Assembly (NCBI GenBank): GCA_031553855.1
Contig: JAVBKW010000050.1
Coordinates: 1-11,298, forward strand
Length of the DNA stretch: 11,298 nt
DNA from: RACS-047 sp031553855
GTDB taxonomy: Bacteria; Bacillota; Clostridia; Christensenellales; Pumilibacteraceae
Direction: 5' to 3'
The position numbers were made by a program, and so were the translations under genes. This document shows, piece by piece, positions 1-6,603 of the stretch. How positions within the stretch are numbered: the stretch's first letter is position 1; every line of letters begins with the position of its first letter. The notes under the pieces were generated by a model, which saw only the letters and a program-made list of their open reading frames with translations, had not been told where the DNA came from and did no database searches.

Positions 1-368
1 GATTCTAAGCTTGCAGCGTTAAGATCGGGCATTTTGATTGTTGCGATTTCTTTGATCTGAGCCTTTGTGATTTTTGCGACCTTGTCCTTGTTGGGCTTTG
101 CCGAGCCGCTCTGGATGTTGCACGCCCTCTTGATCAAAACAGCCGCGGGCGGAGTTTTGAGTATGAAGGTGAACGAACGATCCGCAAAAATGCTGATAAC
201 TACCGGGATAATAAGACCTGCCTGATCCTTTGTCCTTTCGTTGAACTCCTTAGTGAAGCCGGGAATGTTGATCCCGTGCGGTCCTAAGGATGAACCGACC
301 GGCGGTCCGGGTGTTGCCTTTCCTGCGGGGAGCTGCAACTTGACCATAGCCGTCAATTTTTTTGCCAT
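1..368 (-). CDS. rplK: 50S ribosomal protein L11 (partial, C-terminus off window)
   Basis: L11 sits at the GTPase-associated centre of the large subunit, where it binds 23S rRNA and contacts elongation factors and the stringent factor RelA. The 122 codons present begin MAKKLTAMVKLQLPAGKATP, and the region KTPPAAVLIK (residues 71-80) and the end IKMPDLNAAS (111-120) are L11 signatures. A full L11 is about 141 residues, so roughly 19 are missing beyond base 1. The ATG at 368-366 is preceded by an AAGGAG ribosome binding site. It is the last visible gene of the rpmG-secE-nusG-rplK order. The proline-rich N-terminal turn, where thiostrepton-resistance changes are known in the family, is kept (ATPGPPVG), but the segment just after it (SSLGPHGINIPGF) departs from the usual PALGQAGVNIMGF pattern. 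This is probably lineage variation. Confidence 0.97.
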   Translation of the reverse strand, partial: MAKKLTAMVKLQLPAGKATPGPPVGSSLGPHGINIPGFTKEFNERTKDQAGLIIPVVISIFADRSFTFILKTPPAAVLIKRACNIQSGSAKPNKDKVAKITKAQIKEIATIKMPDLNAASLE

Positions 369-401
369 TTTTATTTCTCCTTGTAATTTTTTTTACAATC
401 G

Positions 402-432
402 CGGTACAAACGAACTTATATTAGTTCTCCCG
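402..432 (-). promoter_or_regulatory. Stem-loop in the nusG-rplK leader, possible L1-type autoregulatory site
   Basis: In the 158-base gap before rplK the minus-strand RNA can form GAACT/AGTTC with a six-base loop. An asymmetric internal loop (GA against GUUUGUA) separates it from a lower CGG/CCG stem. A short helix beside an asymmetric loop is the general form of the L1-binding sites known in L11-L1 operon leaders. I cannot match the exact consensus, so both regulator and function are inference. The stem is short and could arise by chance. Confidence 0.25.
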
Positions 433-526
433 TTAATGCCTTTTAAGTTTTAAATAAGTTTTGAGGAACTTTTTCAAGGTGACTGAACCGTTTTTGGCGT
501 TTTAAAGAACGCGGAGCGGCTCGTAG

Positions 527-1051
527 CTAAATAACTTTTTCGATTTGATACAGCTCTAAATCAACCGGCGTTTCTCTTCCGAACATAGATACGACAACCT
601 TGCATTTGGAATTGAGCGCGTCTACTGTTTCGATAGTGCCAACAAAGCCCTCTAACGGCCCTGCGATGACTTTGACCTTCTGCCCTATTATCCAGTCGGT
701 TTCGACGACCGTTTTTTCAAGGTGCATACGTTTGATCTCTTCTTCGGTGAGCGGCATCGGGCGGCCTAAGGGGCCGACGAAACCTGTTACGCCGCGGGTG
801 TTGGTTATCATATGCCACATACTGTTATCGTAATCCATTTTGATTATGACGTAGCACGGGAACATTCTGCGCTGGACGATTTTGCGCTTGCCGTTCTTCT
901 CCTCGACCACGTCCTCCATAGGAATTGTGATTTCGACGAGCCTGTCCGACATATTATTTTTTTGAAATACCATTTCAAGGTTATCCTTGACCATATTCTC
1001 ATATCCCGAATACGTGTGAAGGACGTACCATTTTGCGTTTTCGATTCCCAT
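527..1051 (-). CDS. nusG: Transcription termination/antitermination factor NusG
   Basis: NusG binds RNA polymerase and modulates pausing, Rho termination and transcription-translation coupling. The 174-residue product has the NGN domain at about residues 5-105, opening AKWYVLHTYSGYE and including FPCYVIIKMDYD and NTRGVTGFVG. A KOW domain follows at about 121-150 (GQKVKVIAGPLEGFVGTIE). This is the normal two-domain bacterial length. The frame stays open upstream to about 1093, but I chose the ATG at 1051 because AGAGG lies just before it and because family members begin at this point. The gene sits between secE (64-base gap) and rplK (158-base gap), the standard bacterial arrangement, and is probably cotranscribed with them. 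Confidence 0.96.
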   Translation of the reverse strand: MGIENAKWYVLHTYSGYENMVKDNLEMVFQKNNMSDRLVEITIPMEDVVEEKNGKRKIVQRRMFPCYVIIKMDYDNSMWHMITNTRGVTGFVGPLGRPMPLTEEEIKRMHLEKTVVETDWIIGQKVKVIAGPLEGFVGTIETVDALNSKCKVVVSMFGRETPVDLELYQIEKVI

Positions 1052-1078
1052 ATTTCCTCTTGAAACGCCGCGCAAAAA

Positions 1079-1095
1079 TTTTGCAGGGCGCAAAA
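1079..1095 (-). other. Intra-operon hairpin between secE and nusG
   Basis: The minus-strand RNA has a perfect TTTTGC/GCAAAA stem around the loop GCCCT, followed directly by five U residues. It looks like a weak intrinsic terminator or pause site inside the operon, but the stem is mostly A-U. Partial attenuation between secE and nusG is possible but unproven. Confidence 0.3.
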
Positions 1096-1115
1096 AACAA
1101 TTTTACAGACCGGTT

Positions 1116-1424
1116 TTAAAGCAACGGAAAGCTGCTGCCGATAGACACAAGCCCGTCGCCGGCTCCCTTAAGAAGCCCTGCTGCGGCAAGCTGCACGCTC
1201 TCGGTGCTTAAACCCGAAGTGAGCAGCTTATAAAGCTGCTGCAAGCCTAGATCCATAAGCATTAAAACAACTAAAAAGAACAGCGTAACCGCAAGGACTA
1301 CGCCCGTCTGCGATACTACTTTAGAAAAACTCGGCCACGTTACTTTTTTAAGTTCGCCGAACAAGCCTTTGACTTTCCTGCCGAACTTACCTTTTTTCTT
1401 TTCGGGTGCTGCGTTTTCAGCCAT
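1116..1424 (-). CDS. secE: Preprotein translocase subunit SecE
   Basis: SecE clamps the two halves of SecY in the inner-membrane Sec channel. The protein has a lysine-rich cytoplasmic N-terminus (residues 8-20), the amphipathic signature GELKKVTWPSFSKV (23-36), and a single transmembrane helix at about 38-66. This is the short, one-helix SecE type. It is 102 residues long because a tail of about 36 residues (67-102: small, Ala/Gly/Leu/Ser-rich) follows the helix, longer than in the roughly 60-75-residue SecE of many Firmicutes. The ATG is preceded by AGGAGG. Its position between rpmG and nusG is the classic one and supports the call strongly. Confidence 0.95.
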   Translation of the reverse strand: MAENAAPEKKKGKFGRKVKGLFGELKKVTWPSFSKVVSQTGVVLAVTLFFLVVLMLMDLGLQQLYKLLTSGLSTESVQLAAAGLLKGAGDGLVSIGSSFPLL

Positions 1425-1473
1425 AACAACCTCCTATAGCGACAAATAAGCTTTAAAAGCTAAATGATAAGGA

Positions 1474-1623
1474 CTATTTTGTTTCCTTATGAACAGTATG
1501 CTTTTTGCAAAAACGGCAGTACTTACTAAGCTCGAGCCTGTCGGGATCGTTCTTTTTGTTCTTCATATTATCGTAGTTGCGTTGTTTGCATTCTGTGCAA
1601 GCAAGTGTGATCTTTACTCTCAT
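1474..1623 (-). CDS. rpmG: 50S ribosomal protein L33 (zinc-ribbon form)
   Basis: This is a 49-residue gene that starts at the ATG at 1623 and ends with TAG. The product begins MRVKITLACTECKQRNY and ends CRFCKKHTVHKETK, an unmistakable L33. It has two CxxC pairs (Cys9/Cys12 and Cys36/Cys39), which makes it the zinc-binding C+ paralogue. In many Firmicutes this form is balanced by a cysteine-free copy under zinc-limiting control. An AAGGAGAT ribosome binding site precedes the start. It is the first gene of the rpmG-secE-nusG-rplK block, and the trpW tRNA gene found in this position in some relatives is absent. Confidence 0.96.
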   Translation of the reverse strand: MRVKITLACTECKQRNYDNMKNKKNDPDRLELSKYCRFCKKHTVHKETK

Positions 1624-1651
1624 AACGGCAATCTCCTTTGGTTAGGCAAAC

Positions 1652-1676
1652 GCTGAATAACAAATCGGAGTTCAGC
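1652..1676 (-). other. Leader hairpin upstream of rpmG
   Basis: GCTGAA and TTCAGC, six bases each, flank a 13-base loop in the 5' leader of rpmG, about 30 bases from the start codon. No U-run follows and I recognise no ligand motif. It may simply stabilise the leader. Confidence 0.25.
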
Positions 1677-1700
1677 ATTTACTGTTAAACATAAAATACA

Positions 1701-1727
1701 GAAAAATACACCAATTCAAGAATGGTG
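1701..1727 (-). terminator. Weak terminator-like hairpin after the membrane-protein operon
   Basis: CACC/GGTG and ATTC/GAAT arms with one bulge are followed on the minus strand by TATTTTTC. It could end transcripts arriving from the cassette at 1790-3860. However, it overlaps the predicted start point of the rpmG promoter, and the stem is weak. Confidence 0.3.
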
Positions 1728-1734
1728 CTTTATT

Positions 1735-1764
1735 ATGATAACAAAAAAAGCGCCGGTATGTCAA
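1735..1764 (-). promoter_or_regulatory. Sigma-A-type promoter for rpmG-secE-nusG-rplK
   Basis: The minus strand reads TTGACA (1764-1759), an 18-base spacer, then TATCAT (1740-1735), five of six matches to TATAAT. Transcription would begin near 1728 and give a leader of about 105 bases before rpmG. The promoter starts 25 bases after the stop codon of the preceding gene, which fits a new transcription unit. Confidence 0.7.
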
Positions 1765-1789
1765 CTGTTTGAGGGTGATTTTTCAGCGT

Positions 1790-2323
1790 TTACTTAATTA
1801 ATTTCGTAAGGCGGATACAGAGCTGGTTGAATATAAAGTCGAATATTAAAAACATTATGCAGATCAAGACGTTTATCAGGATATAGCCGTATTGCGAGGT
1901 AAAGTCGAGTATAGCAAAATCGATATAGCTTTGGGAGAGGAATTTTACTATCGCAAAAACTGCGAAGAACGCAAGGGAAGAAAAGGCTATGATTATCGCC
2001 GCGCGTATAAGCAGGGTTTTAACGGAGGTGTAATATAGTTTTTTAATAAAAAACGCCAAAACCGAATACGGCGCGAAAATCAGAATGTTGAGGAAAAACG
2101 CCGAGGAAAAGGGTTTTGTGAAAAAAGAAATCAAAATACTTGCGCCAATGGTTAAGAAACCGTAAAGAATGCCGCTTTTAGAAAAGGCTATATAATAACA
2201 AACTGCGCTGAGCATCAAAAGACTGATCCTCAGCGGCAGAAAGTTCGTTAAAATTATACAGACCGACGACAAAGCTGTTGCCACACCGGCATAAGCTATG
2301 CGCCGCGCACCGGCCGCCTGCAT
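1790..2323 (-). CDS. Polytopic membrane protein of unknown function
   Basis: This is a 177-residue, very hydrophobic protein with about six predicted membrane helices, roughly at residues 9-29, 34-50, 52-70, 75-93, 104-127 and 141-168. I do not recognise it firmly. The opening (RRIAYAGVATALSSV...NFLPL) resembles the N-terminal pattern of ECF-transporter S components and related small membrane proteins, but no substrate can be named. Its ATG lies one base after the TAG stop of the preceding J-like gene, with no ribosome binding site of its own, so translation probably depends on termination-reinitiation. It therefore belongs with the two genes before it (2325-3860). It could be an ECF S-like transporter or a membrane anchor for its soluble partners; both are inference. 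Confidence 0.85.
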   Translation of the reverse strand: MQAAGARRIAYAGVATALSSVCIILTNFLPLRISLLMLSAVCYYIAFSKSGILYGFLTIGASILISFFTKPFSSAFFLNILIFAPYSVLAFFIKKLYYTSVKTLLIRAAIIIAFSSLAFFAVFAIVKFLSQSYIDFAILDFTSQYGYILINVLICIMFLIFDFIFNQLCIRLTKLIK

Positions 2324-2324
2324 C

Positions 2325-2930
2325 CTAGCAGCACTGCGTCATTGTGCAGCAGCAGTCTGTTATGCAATAGGCAAGGCAGCAGTTGGAGCAAGCGTTTCCG
2401 CAAACCTGTCCGTCGTTGACGGGCTGCGCGTTGCCCGGATTCGGGTTTTGCCCGAAGGAATTGGGGTCTGCTTTCGGATTACCCATTATAATATTCATTT
2501 TATCGAGCGCGTTTTTATATTTGTCGTTCCACGGCTCTGAATTGACCGCCATCTGTAATTGGGCTTTTGACTCGTTGAGCCATTCCCTTTTATAATATAT
2601 GATAGACTGCAAATAGTGCCATTCTGCCGGCCGCGTGACGATCGCGTCGAGAGCGTCCTGCGCCTCGTCGTACTTTCCGTCCTTTATAAGCTGGTCTATG
2701 CGCCCGTAATCACTGCCGTAATCTCTTTTGGCCTGCTCTTTGACGCGCAGCTCCTTTATTTCCTTGTAAGCGTTTTCAAGCTCCGTAAGATTTGCCGCCG
2801 CGCGGTTGCCCTCGTCGCCCGGCAAAAACCTCTCCTCGCCGTACTTGTTTTTAAGCTCGCGGTAACGCTGTTCAAGCTCCTCATCTAGGCAATCGCTTGA
2901 TAAATTCAATACTAAATAGGGGTCTTTCAA
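2325..2930 (-). CDS. Degenerate J-domain/TPR-like protein with cysteine-rich tail
   Basis: The 201-residue product has three parts. Residues 1-62 look like a J domain (DPYLVLNL, EELEQRYRELKNKY, LENAYKEI), but the HPD tripeptide needed to stimulate Hsp70 ATPase is replaced by GEE (31-33). Residues about 72-145 form helical TPR-like pairs (DQLIKDGKYDEAQDALDAI, then EWHYLQSIIYYKREWLNESKAQL). After an Asn/Pro linker, residues 177-201 hold ten cysteines, including CC, CCC and a terminal CC. I chose the TTG start at 2930 because AAGGAG lies six bases upstream and the J-like fold begins there. No signal peptide is visible. It lies 57 bases after the DUF5685 gene and is tightly coupled to the membrane protein. 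True DnaJ activity is unlikely; metal binding or redox work by the tail is inference. Confidence 0.88.
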   Translation of the reverse strand: MKDPYLVLNLSSDCLDEELEQRYRELKNKYGEERFLPGDEGNRAAANLTELENAYKEIKELRVKEQAKRDYGSDYGRIDQLIKDGKYDEAQDALDAIVTRPAEWHYLQSIIYYKREWLNESKAQLQMAVNSEPWNDKYKNALDKMNIIMGNPKADPNSFGQNPNPGNAQPVNDGQVCGNACSNCCLAYCITDCCCTMTQCC

Positions 2931-2987
2931 TTTTTTCTCCTTTTCTTTGCCGGATTTAGCAAGATATATTATTGATATTTGCTGAAA

Positions 2988-3860
2988 TTAAATTCTTGGT
3001 TTGGGAAGCTTTTTCTGGCTTTGGAACAGCTGCTCCGCCTTACTTCTTAAGCCCTTATGCACAATGTTTTTTAAAAGGTCGCTGCTTTGCGTGAATACCA
3101 TAGAATTAAAGCATTCTATCGCCCTGTTCACCGTTACGGCTACAGTAAACTCCAATTCGGACTTGTATTTTTCAAAATACTGGCGGCGGTTTTCGTATTC
3201 GGGATAGACCGCTAAAAAAGGATTATAGCGTTTTTCGCGGAAATCCTCGTCGATATCGTCAAGCGCGTCCGCAAGATAAACGAATTTACCCACATTGTAG
3301 CAAAGCTTTAAAATAGGTTCGCTTGCTTTTTCCTTTAAAATATCGGCGGCCACGTCTTGGAGTATCATAGCAAAGCAGTCCGCTACCCTGTCTAAGCCCG
3401 CGAGGTTCTTTTTTTCCATTTCATAAAGCATATTATATCTTTTTGAAATTACGGCGTCAATTCCCGGGCTTGATTTTTTAGCTTTATTGTAATGTTTTTT
3501 GAGCATAGACTTGGCTATCGACTTTTTAAAGCCCTCTTTATCAAGAACTCCGTCGATCATTTTATAATAGCTCAAAATTATGTTCGTTTCTACTATTTTA
3601 TCCAATAGTGGATTAGAGCATACTGTTGTTTTTTTCTTAAACGGATTGCAAACGCAGCCTTTGGACTCGAATCTGACTTCCTGAACAAGAAAATCGTGAA
3701 GAAGGACGCTTAAAAACACTATATCGTAGTTTGTTGTAAAGCGCGGCAATTGCCCGAACATCCGCCCCGTCGCCTTACAGATACCGCAATAGAACGCCCG
3801 GTAAAGCGCGAAATCCGCTAAATTCATTTGTTCCTTGACCGGGGTCACATATCCGTACAA
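2988..3860 (-). CDS. DUF5685 family protein, function unknown
   Basis: This 290-residue, mainly helical protein begins MYGYVTPVKEQM, the typical opening of the DUF5685 family. It uses a TTG start preceded by AGAGGT; the family-typical first residues decide that start. Visible motifs are AFYCGICKATG with Cys25 and Cys28, NYDIVFLSVLL (44-54), a second cysteine group (Cys69, Cys71, Cys81) with basic residues between, and an acidic motif YLADALDDIDEDFREKRYNP (195-214). The cysteines suggest metal binding. The acidic helix recalls the second Asp-rich motif of squalene/phytoene-synthase-like enzymes, but that is my inference from pattern, not an established assignment. No signal peptide or membrane segment is apparent. 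It is the first gene of a probable operon with the J-like and membrane proteins, 101 bases after trpS. Confidence 0.88.
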   Translation of the reverse strand: MYGYVTPVKEQMNLADFALYRAFYCGICKATGRMFGQLPRFTTNYDIVFLSVLLHDFLVQEVRFESKGCVCNPFKKKTTVCSNPLLDKIVETNIILSYYKMIDGVLDKEGFKKSIAKSMLKKHYNKAKKSSPGIDAVISKRYNMLYEMEKKNLAGLDRVADCFAMILQDVAADILKEKASEPILKLCYNVGKFVYLADALDDIDEDFREKRYNPFLAVYPEYENRRQYFEKYKSELEFTVAVTVNRAIECFNSMVFTQSSDLLKNIVHKGLRSKAEQLFQSQKKLPKPRI

Positions 3861-3933
3861 TTTTTTACCTCTGTTTTCTATAAACTTTTTTGCCCGTTTT
3901 ACCGCCGCAGTCAGCCGTTGAAGATGGAATTTT

Positions 3934-3963
3934 AAGCGGATTGTAGGCGATGCCTAAGCGCTT
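3934..3963 (-). other. Hairpin overlapping the trpS stop codon
   Basis: TAGGC/GCCTA around a three-base loop sits inside an outer AAGCG/CGCTT pairing, right at the end of trpS. It is followed by AAAATTCC rather than a U-run, so it is not a proper intrinsic terminator. It may protect an mRNA end or be incidental. I see no convincing promoter in the rest of the gap, so the DUF5685 cassette may be read through from thrC-trpS. Confidence 0.3.
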
Positions 3964-4975
3964 AGATTATAAAGCCTACTTTTTTATAAACCTTACTCAT
4001 AGTTTTTCTTGCCGCAGCCGCCGCCTCTTCCGCGCCGTTCTTCATCAGCTTTAAGAGCGTGTCTTTGTCTTTAGACAGCTCGTAAAACTTTTCCTGTATC
4101 GGCTTTAAAGTGTTTACGACGGTTTCGCCTACGGCTTCCTTGAATGCGGCGTAATTAAATCCCGCAAAATCCTTTTCCGCCTGTTTCATCGATTTTTCTG
4201 TAAGTGAGGCGTAAATAGTGAGCAGGTTCGAGATGCCGGGTTTTTCTAAAACGTTATAGGCAATTTCGCTGCCGCTGTCGGTCACCGCCCTTTTGAACTT
4301 GCGCATGATATCGTCGGGATTATCGAGCAGCATTATAACGCCGTTCAGGTTTTCGTCGGATTTACCCATTTTGGAAACAGGGTCGGACAAGCTGTAAACT
4401 TTTGCGCCGTACTTGGGATATATCCCCTCCGGCACGGTGAAAGTGGGCGAATATTTATTGTTGAACCTTTCGGCAACTGTGCGGGTAAGCTCTAAATGCT
4501 GCTTTTGATCCTTGCCGATGGGAACATAGTCCGCCTGATACAAGAGAATATCCGCCGCCATAAGAACGGGGTAATCGAACAGGCCAACGTTTACGTTGTC
4601 GGGAGCTTTTAAGGATTTGTCCTTAAATTGGGTCATACGCCTTGCCTCGCCGAACTGCGTATTGCAGTTGAGTATCCATGTTAGCTCTGCGTGATACGGC
4701 ACGTGCGACTGCACGAAAAGCGTGCATTTTTCGGGGTCTAAGCCGAACGCGATAAATAACGCGTAAAGGTCGAGAGCGTTCTTTCTGAACTGGGCCGGCA
4801 CTAAGTCGATAGTTATCGAATGAAGGTCGGCAACCGCGTAAAAGCATTTGTATTCTTTTGCAAACGCGAGCCAGTTTTTAACGGCCCCTATATAATTGCC
4901 CAGCGTCAGGCTGCCGGTGGGCTTTATCGCGCTGAATATTATTTTCTGTTTTTCTTCCTCTGCTGTGCTGACCAT
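3962..4975 (-). CDS. trpS: Tryptophan-tRNA ligase
   Basis: TrpRS is a cytosolic class I aminoacyl-tRNA synthetase that charges tRNA-Trp. The 337-residue product has the expected length. The HIGH-equivalent motif is PTGSLTLGNYIG (19-30). The tryptophan pocket and dimer-core motifs follow: RMTQFKDKS (113-121), YPVLMAADILLYQADYVPIGKDQKQHLELTR (135-165) and KPGISNLLTIY further on. The KMSKS loop reads KMGKS (202-206), with glycine for the first serine; both lysines remain, so activity is expected. The ATG shares its A with the TAA stop of thrC (TAATG), so translation is coupled to threonine synthase. This is an unusual metabolic pairing, and I saw no T-box upstream of the pair. Confidence 0.97.
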   Translation of the reverse strand: MVSTAEEEKQKIIFSAIKPTGSLTLGNYIGAVKNWLAFAKEYKCFYAVADLHSITIDLVPAQFRKNALDLYALFIAFGLDPEKCTLFVQSHVPYHAELTWILNCNTQFGEARRMTQFKDKSLKAPDNVNVGLFDYPVLMAADILLYQADYVPIGKDQKQHLELTRTVAERFNNKYSPTFTVPEGIYPKYGAKVYSLSDPVSKMGKSDENLNGVIMLLDNPDDIMRKFKRAVTDSGSEIAYNVLEKPGISNLLTIYASLTEKSMKQAEKDFAGFNYAAFKEAVGETVVNTLKPIQEKFYELSKDKDTLLKLMKNGAEEAAAAARKTMSKVYKKVGFII

Positions 4976-6471
4976 TACTTCATCCTTTTATTTTTGCAAT
5001 AGCTTATTACTTTTCCGGCCGCGTCCGCTTTATCTATGACTTCCTTATGAAGCTGCGGCATTTTCATCAGGCAAGAAAGCGATTCGGGAACGGGAAGAGC
5101 CGTTAGCTCTTCGAGTTTTTTCAAGGAGCTAAGCTCATCCTTGCCGGGCTTGGAACCTAAAGCCTTTAAAACGTCGTCGGCAAACTTATACGGACTTGCC
5201 GTTGAAACTATAACAGTTTTTGATTCGTCGCCTGTTGCCTCAGCATATTTTTCATATACGTTTACGGCGACTCCGGTATGGGTGTCCATAATATAGCCGT
5301 ACTCCTCAAAGAAGCTGTCGATAGTTTCTTTGACTTCCTCCTCGGAGGCAAAGCCGGCGTAGAACTGCGATTTGAGCGTAACAAGTTCACCGGCGGTTAT
5401 TGAATAAACTCCGCCCGTTTTAAGCTCGGCCATCCTCTTTTGAGTGAGAGAGGAGTCTCTGCCGGAAAGCTCGAACACAAGCCGTTCAAGATTGGAGCTT
5501 ATCAGTATATCCATCGACGGGCTGGACGTTTTAAAAAACTCTCTTCCGTTCAAGTCATAACTGCCGCCGTTTATAAAATCCGTAAGCACATTATTTTTGT
5601 TTGAGGCGCAGATAAGCTTATTTACGGGCAGCCCCATCTGCATTGCGTAGTACCCCGCCAAAATATTGCCGAAGTTTCCGCTCGGAACGCAGAAATTTAT
5701 TTTTTCGCCTTTTTTGATCTGCTTAGACTCTAAAAGATCGGCATAGGAAGAAAAATAGTAAACTATTTGCGGAACGAGCCTGCCCCAGTTGATCGAGTTG
5801 GCGCTGGATAAATTATACCCCGCCGCGGCTAATTCATTCGCTATTATCCCATCGCCGAAAATCTTTTTAACTGTGTTTTGAGCGTCGTCGAAGTTGCCGT
5901 TTATTGCGTACGCCGTAACGTTTGAGCCCTCTTGCGTCATCATTTGCAGCTTTTGGAGCTTTGAAACGCCGTCTACCGGATAGAAAACTATCACGTCCGT
6001 TCCCTCGACGTCCTTGAACCCCTCAAGAGCCGCTTTACCGGTATCGCCGGACGTTGCGACTAAAATAAGCGTCTTTTCGTTTTTGCCCAAAACCTTTTTA
6101 GACCCCGTCATAAGGTAGGGTAAAAGAGTGAGCGCGATATCCTTAAACGCGTGCGTAGGGCCGTGCCACAATTCTAAAAAGGCGACGTTTTCATCTACCT
6201 TAACCAGAGAGCCGGGGTCGTCGGAAAATCGGGAATAAGCTTTTTGCGTATATCCTTTAAGCGTTTTTTCATCAAACTGCGGCAGATATTTGCCTATTAT
6301 AAACGCGGCGCGCTCATAATAGTCCATTGCCGCCATATTTTCGATATCTTTCATAGCTACTTTTGGGAACGATTCAGGAACATAAAGCCCGCCGTTATCC
6401 GACAGGCCTTTGACGATCGCTTCCGCGCCGCTTAGTTTTTCGCTGTTGTTTCGTGTACTGATGTATAGCAT
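4975..6471 (-). CDS. thrC: Threonine synthase
   Basis: This PLP enzyme converts O-phospho-L-homoserine to threonine, the last step of the aspartate-derived threonine pathway. At 498 residues it is of the longer type also found in E. coli, yeast and many Clostridia. The N-terminal domain opens MLYISTRNN and includes LSDNGGLYVPESFP (23-36). The cofactor lysine is Lys110 in LWHGPTHAFKDIALTLLPYL. The segment ILVATSGDTGKAALEGF and the later glycine-rich NFCVPSGNFGNILAGYYA are fold-type II PLP-binding elements. The ATG at 6471 has an AAGGAC-like site upstream. It forms a two-gene coupled unit with trpS. Its 182-base upstream gap is dominated by a palindromic element, and I see no clear promoter outside it. 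Confidence 0.97.
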   Translation of the reverse strand: MLYISTRNNSEKLSGAEAIVKGLSDNGGLYVPESFPKVAMKDIENMAAMDYYERAAFIIGKYLPQFDEKTLKGYTQKAYSRFSDDPGSLVKVDENVAFLELWHGPTHAFKDIALTLLPYLMTGSKKVLGKNEKTLILVATSGDTGKAALEGFKDVEGTDVIVFYPVDGVSKLQKLQMMTQEGSNVTAYAINGNFDDAQNTVKKIFGDGIIANELAAAGYNLSSANSINWGRLVPQIVYYFSSYADLLESKQIKKGEKINFCVPSGNFGNILAGYYAMQMGLPVNKLICASNKNNVLTDFINGGSYDLNGREFFKTSSPSMDILISSNLERLVFELSGRDSSLTQKRMAELKTGGVYSITAGELVTLKSQFYAGFASEEEVKETIDSFFEEYGYIMDTHTGVAVNVYEKYAEATGDESKTVIVSTASPYKFADDVLKALGSKPGKDELSSLKKLEELTALPVPESLSCLMKMPQLHKEVIDKADAAGKVISYCKNKRMK

Positions 6472-6500
6472 TATATAATTGTCCTTAGCCGTCGTCTTTT

Positions 6501-6603
6501 ATGCAGGCTGATGCGGGCGGCGCTTGTCTTGATGAGCCAGGCTATAGTATGACAACTACGCACCCGCGCCGTCAAGCCAGCTGCCGTCCGCATAAACCTG
6601 CAT
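6501..6603. repeat. 103-bp imperfect palindromic element upstream of thrC
   Basis: The arms 6501-6521 and 6583-6603 are inverted repeats matching at 18 of 21 positions (core ATGCAGG...ATGCGG.CGGC). Pairing continues inwards without indels through a shared CTTGA to about position 6534. The symmetric centre near 6552 has a small TAGT/ACTA stem. TTTTA occurs at 6497-6501 and 6603-6607, just outside TGCAGG...CCTGCA, like a 5-bp target duplication. The element is more G+C-rich than its flanks. On the minus strand most of one mismatch set becomes G-U, so it would make a long RNA hairpin in the thrC leader. A small non-autonomous mobile element (MITE-like) or a structured leader are the two readings. 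Confidence 0.65.

Noticed and set aside
1052..1093. 14-residue N-terminal extension of NusG
   Set aside because: The internal ATG has AGAGG at proper spacing and matches the family's start; the extension is intergenic hairpin sequence.
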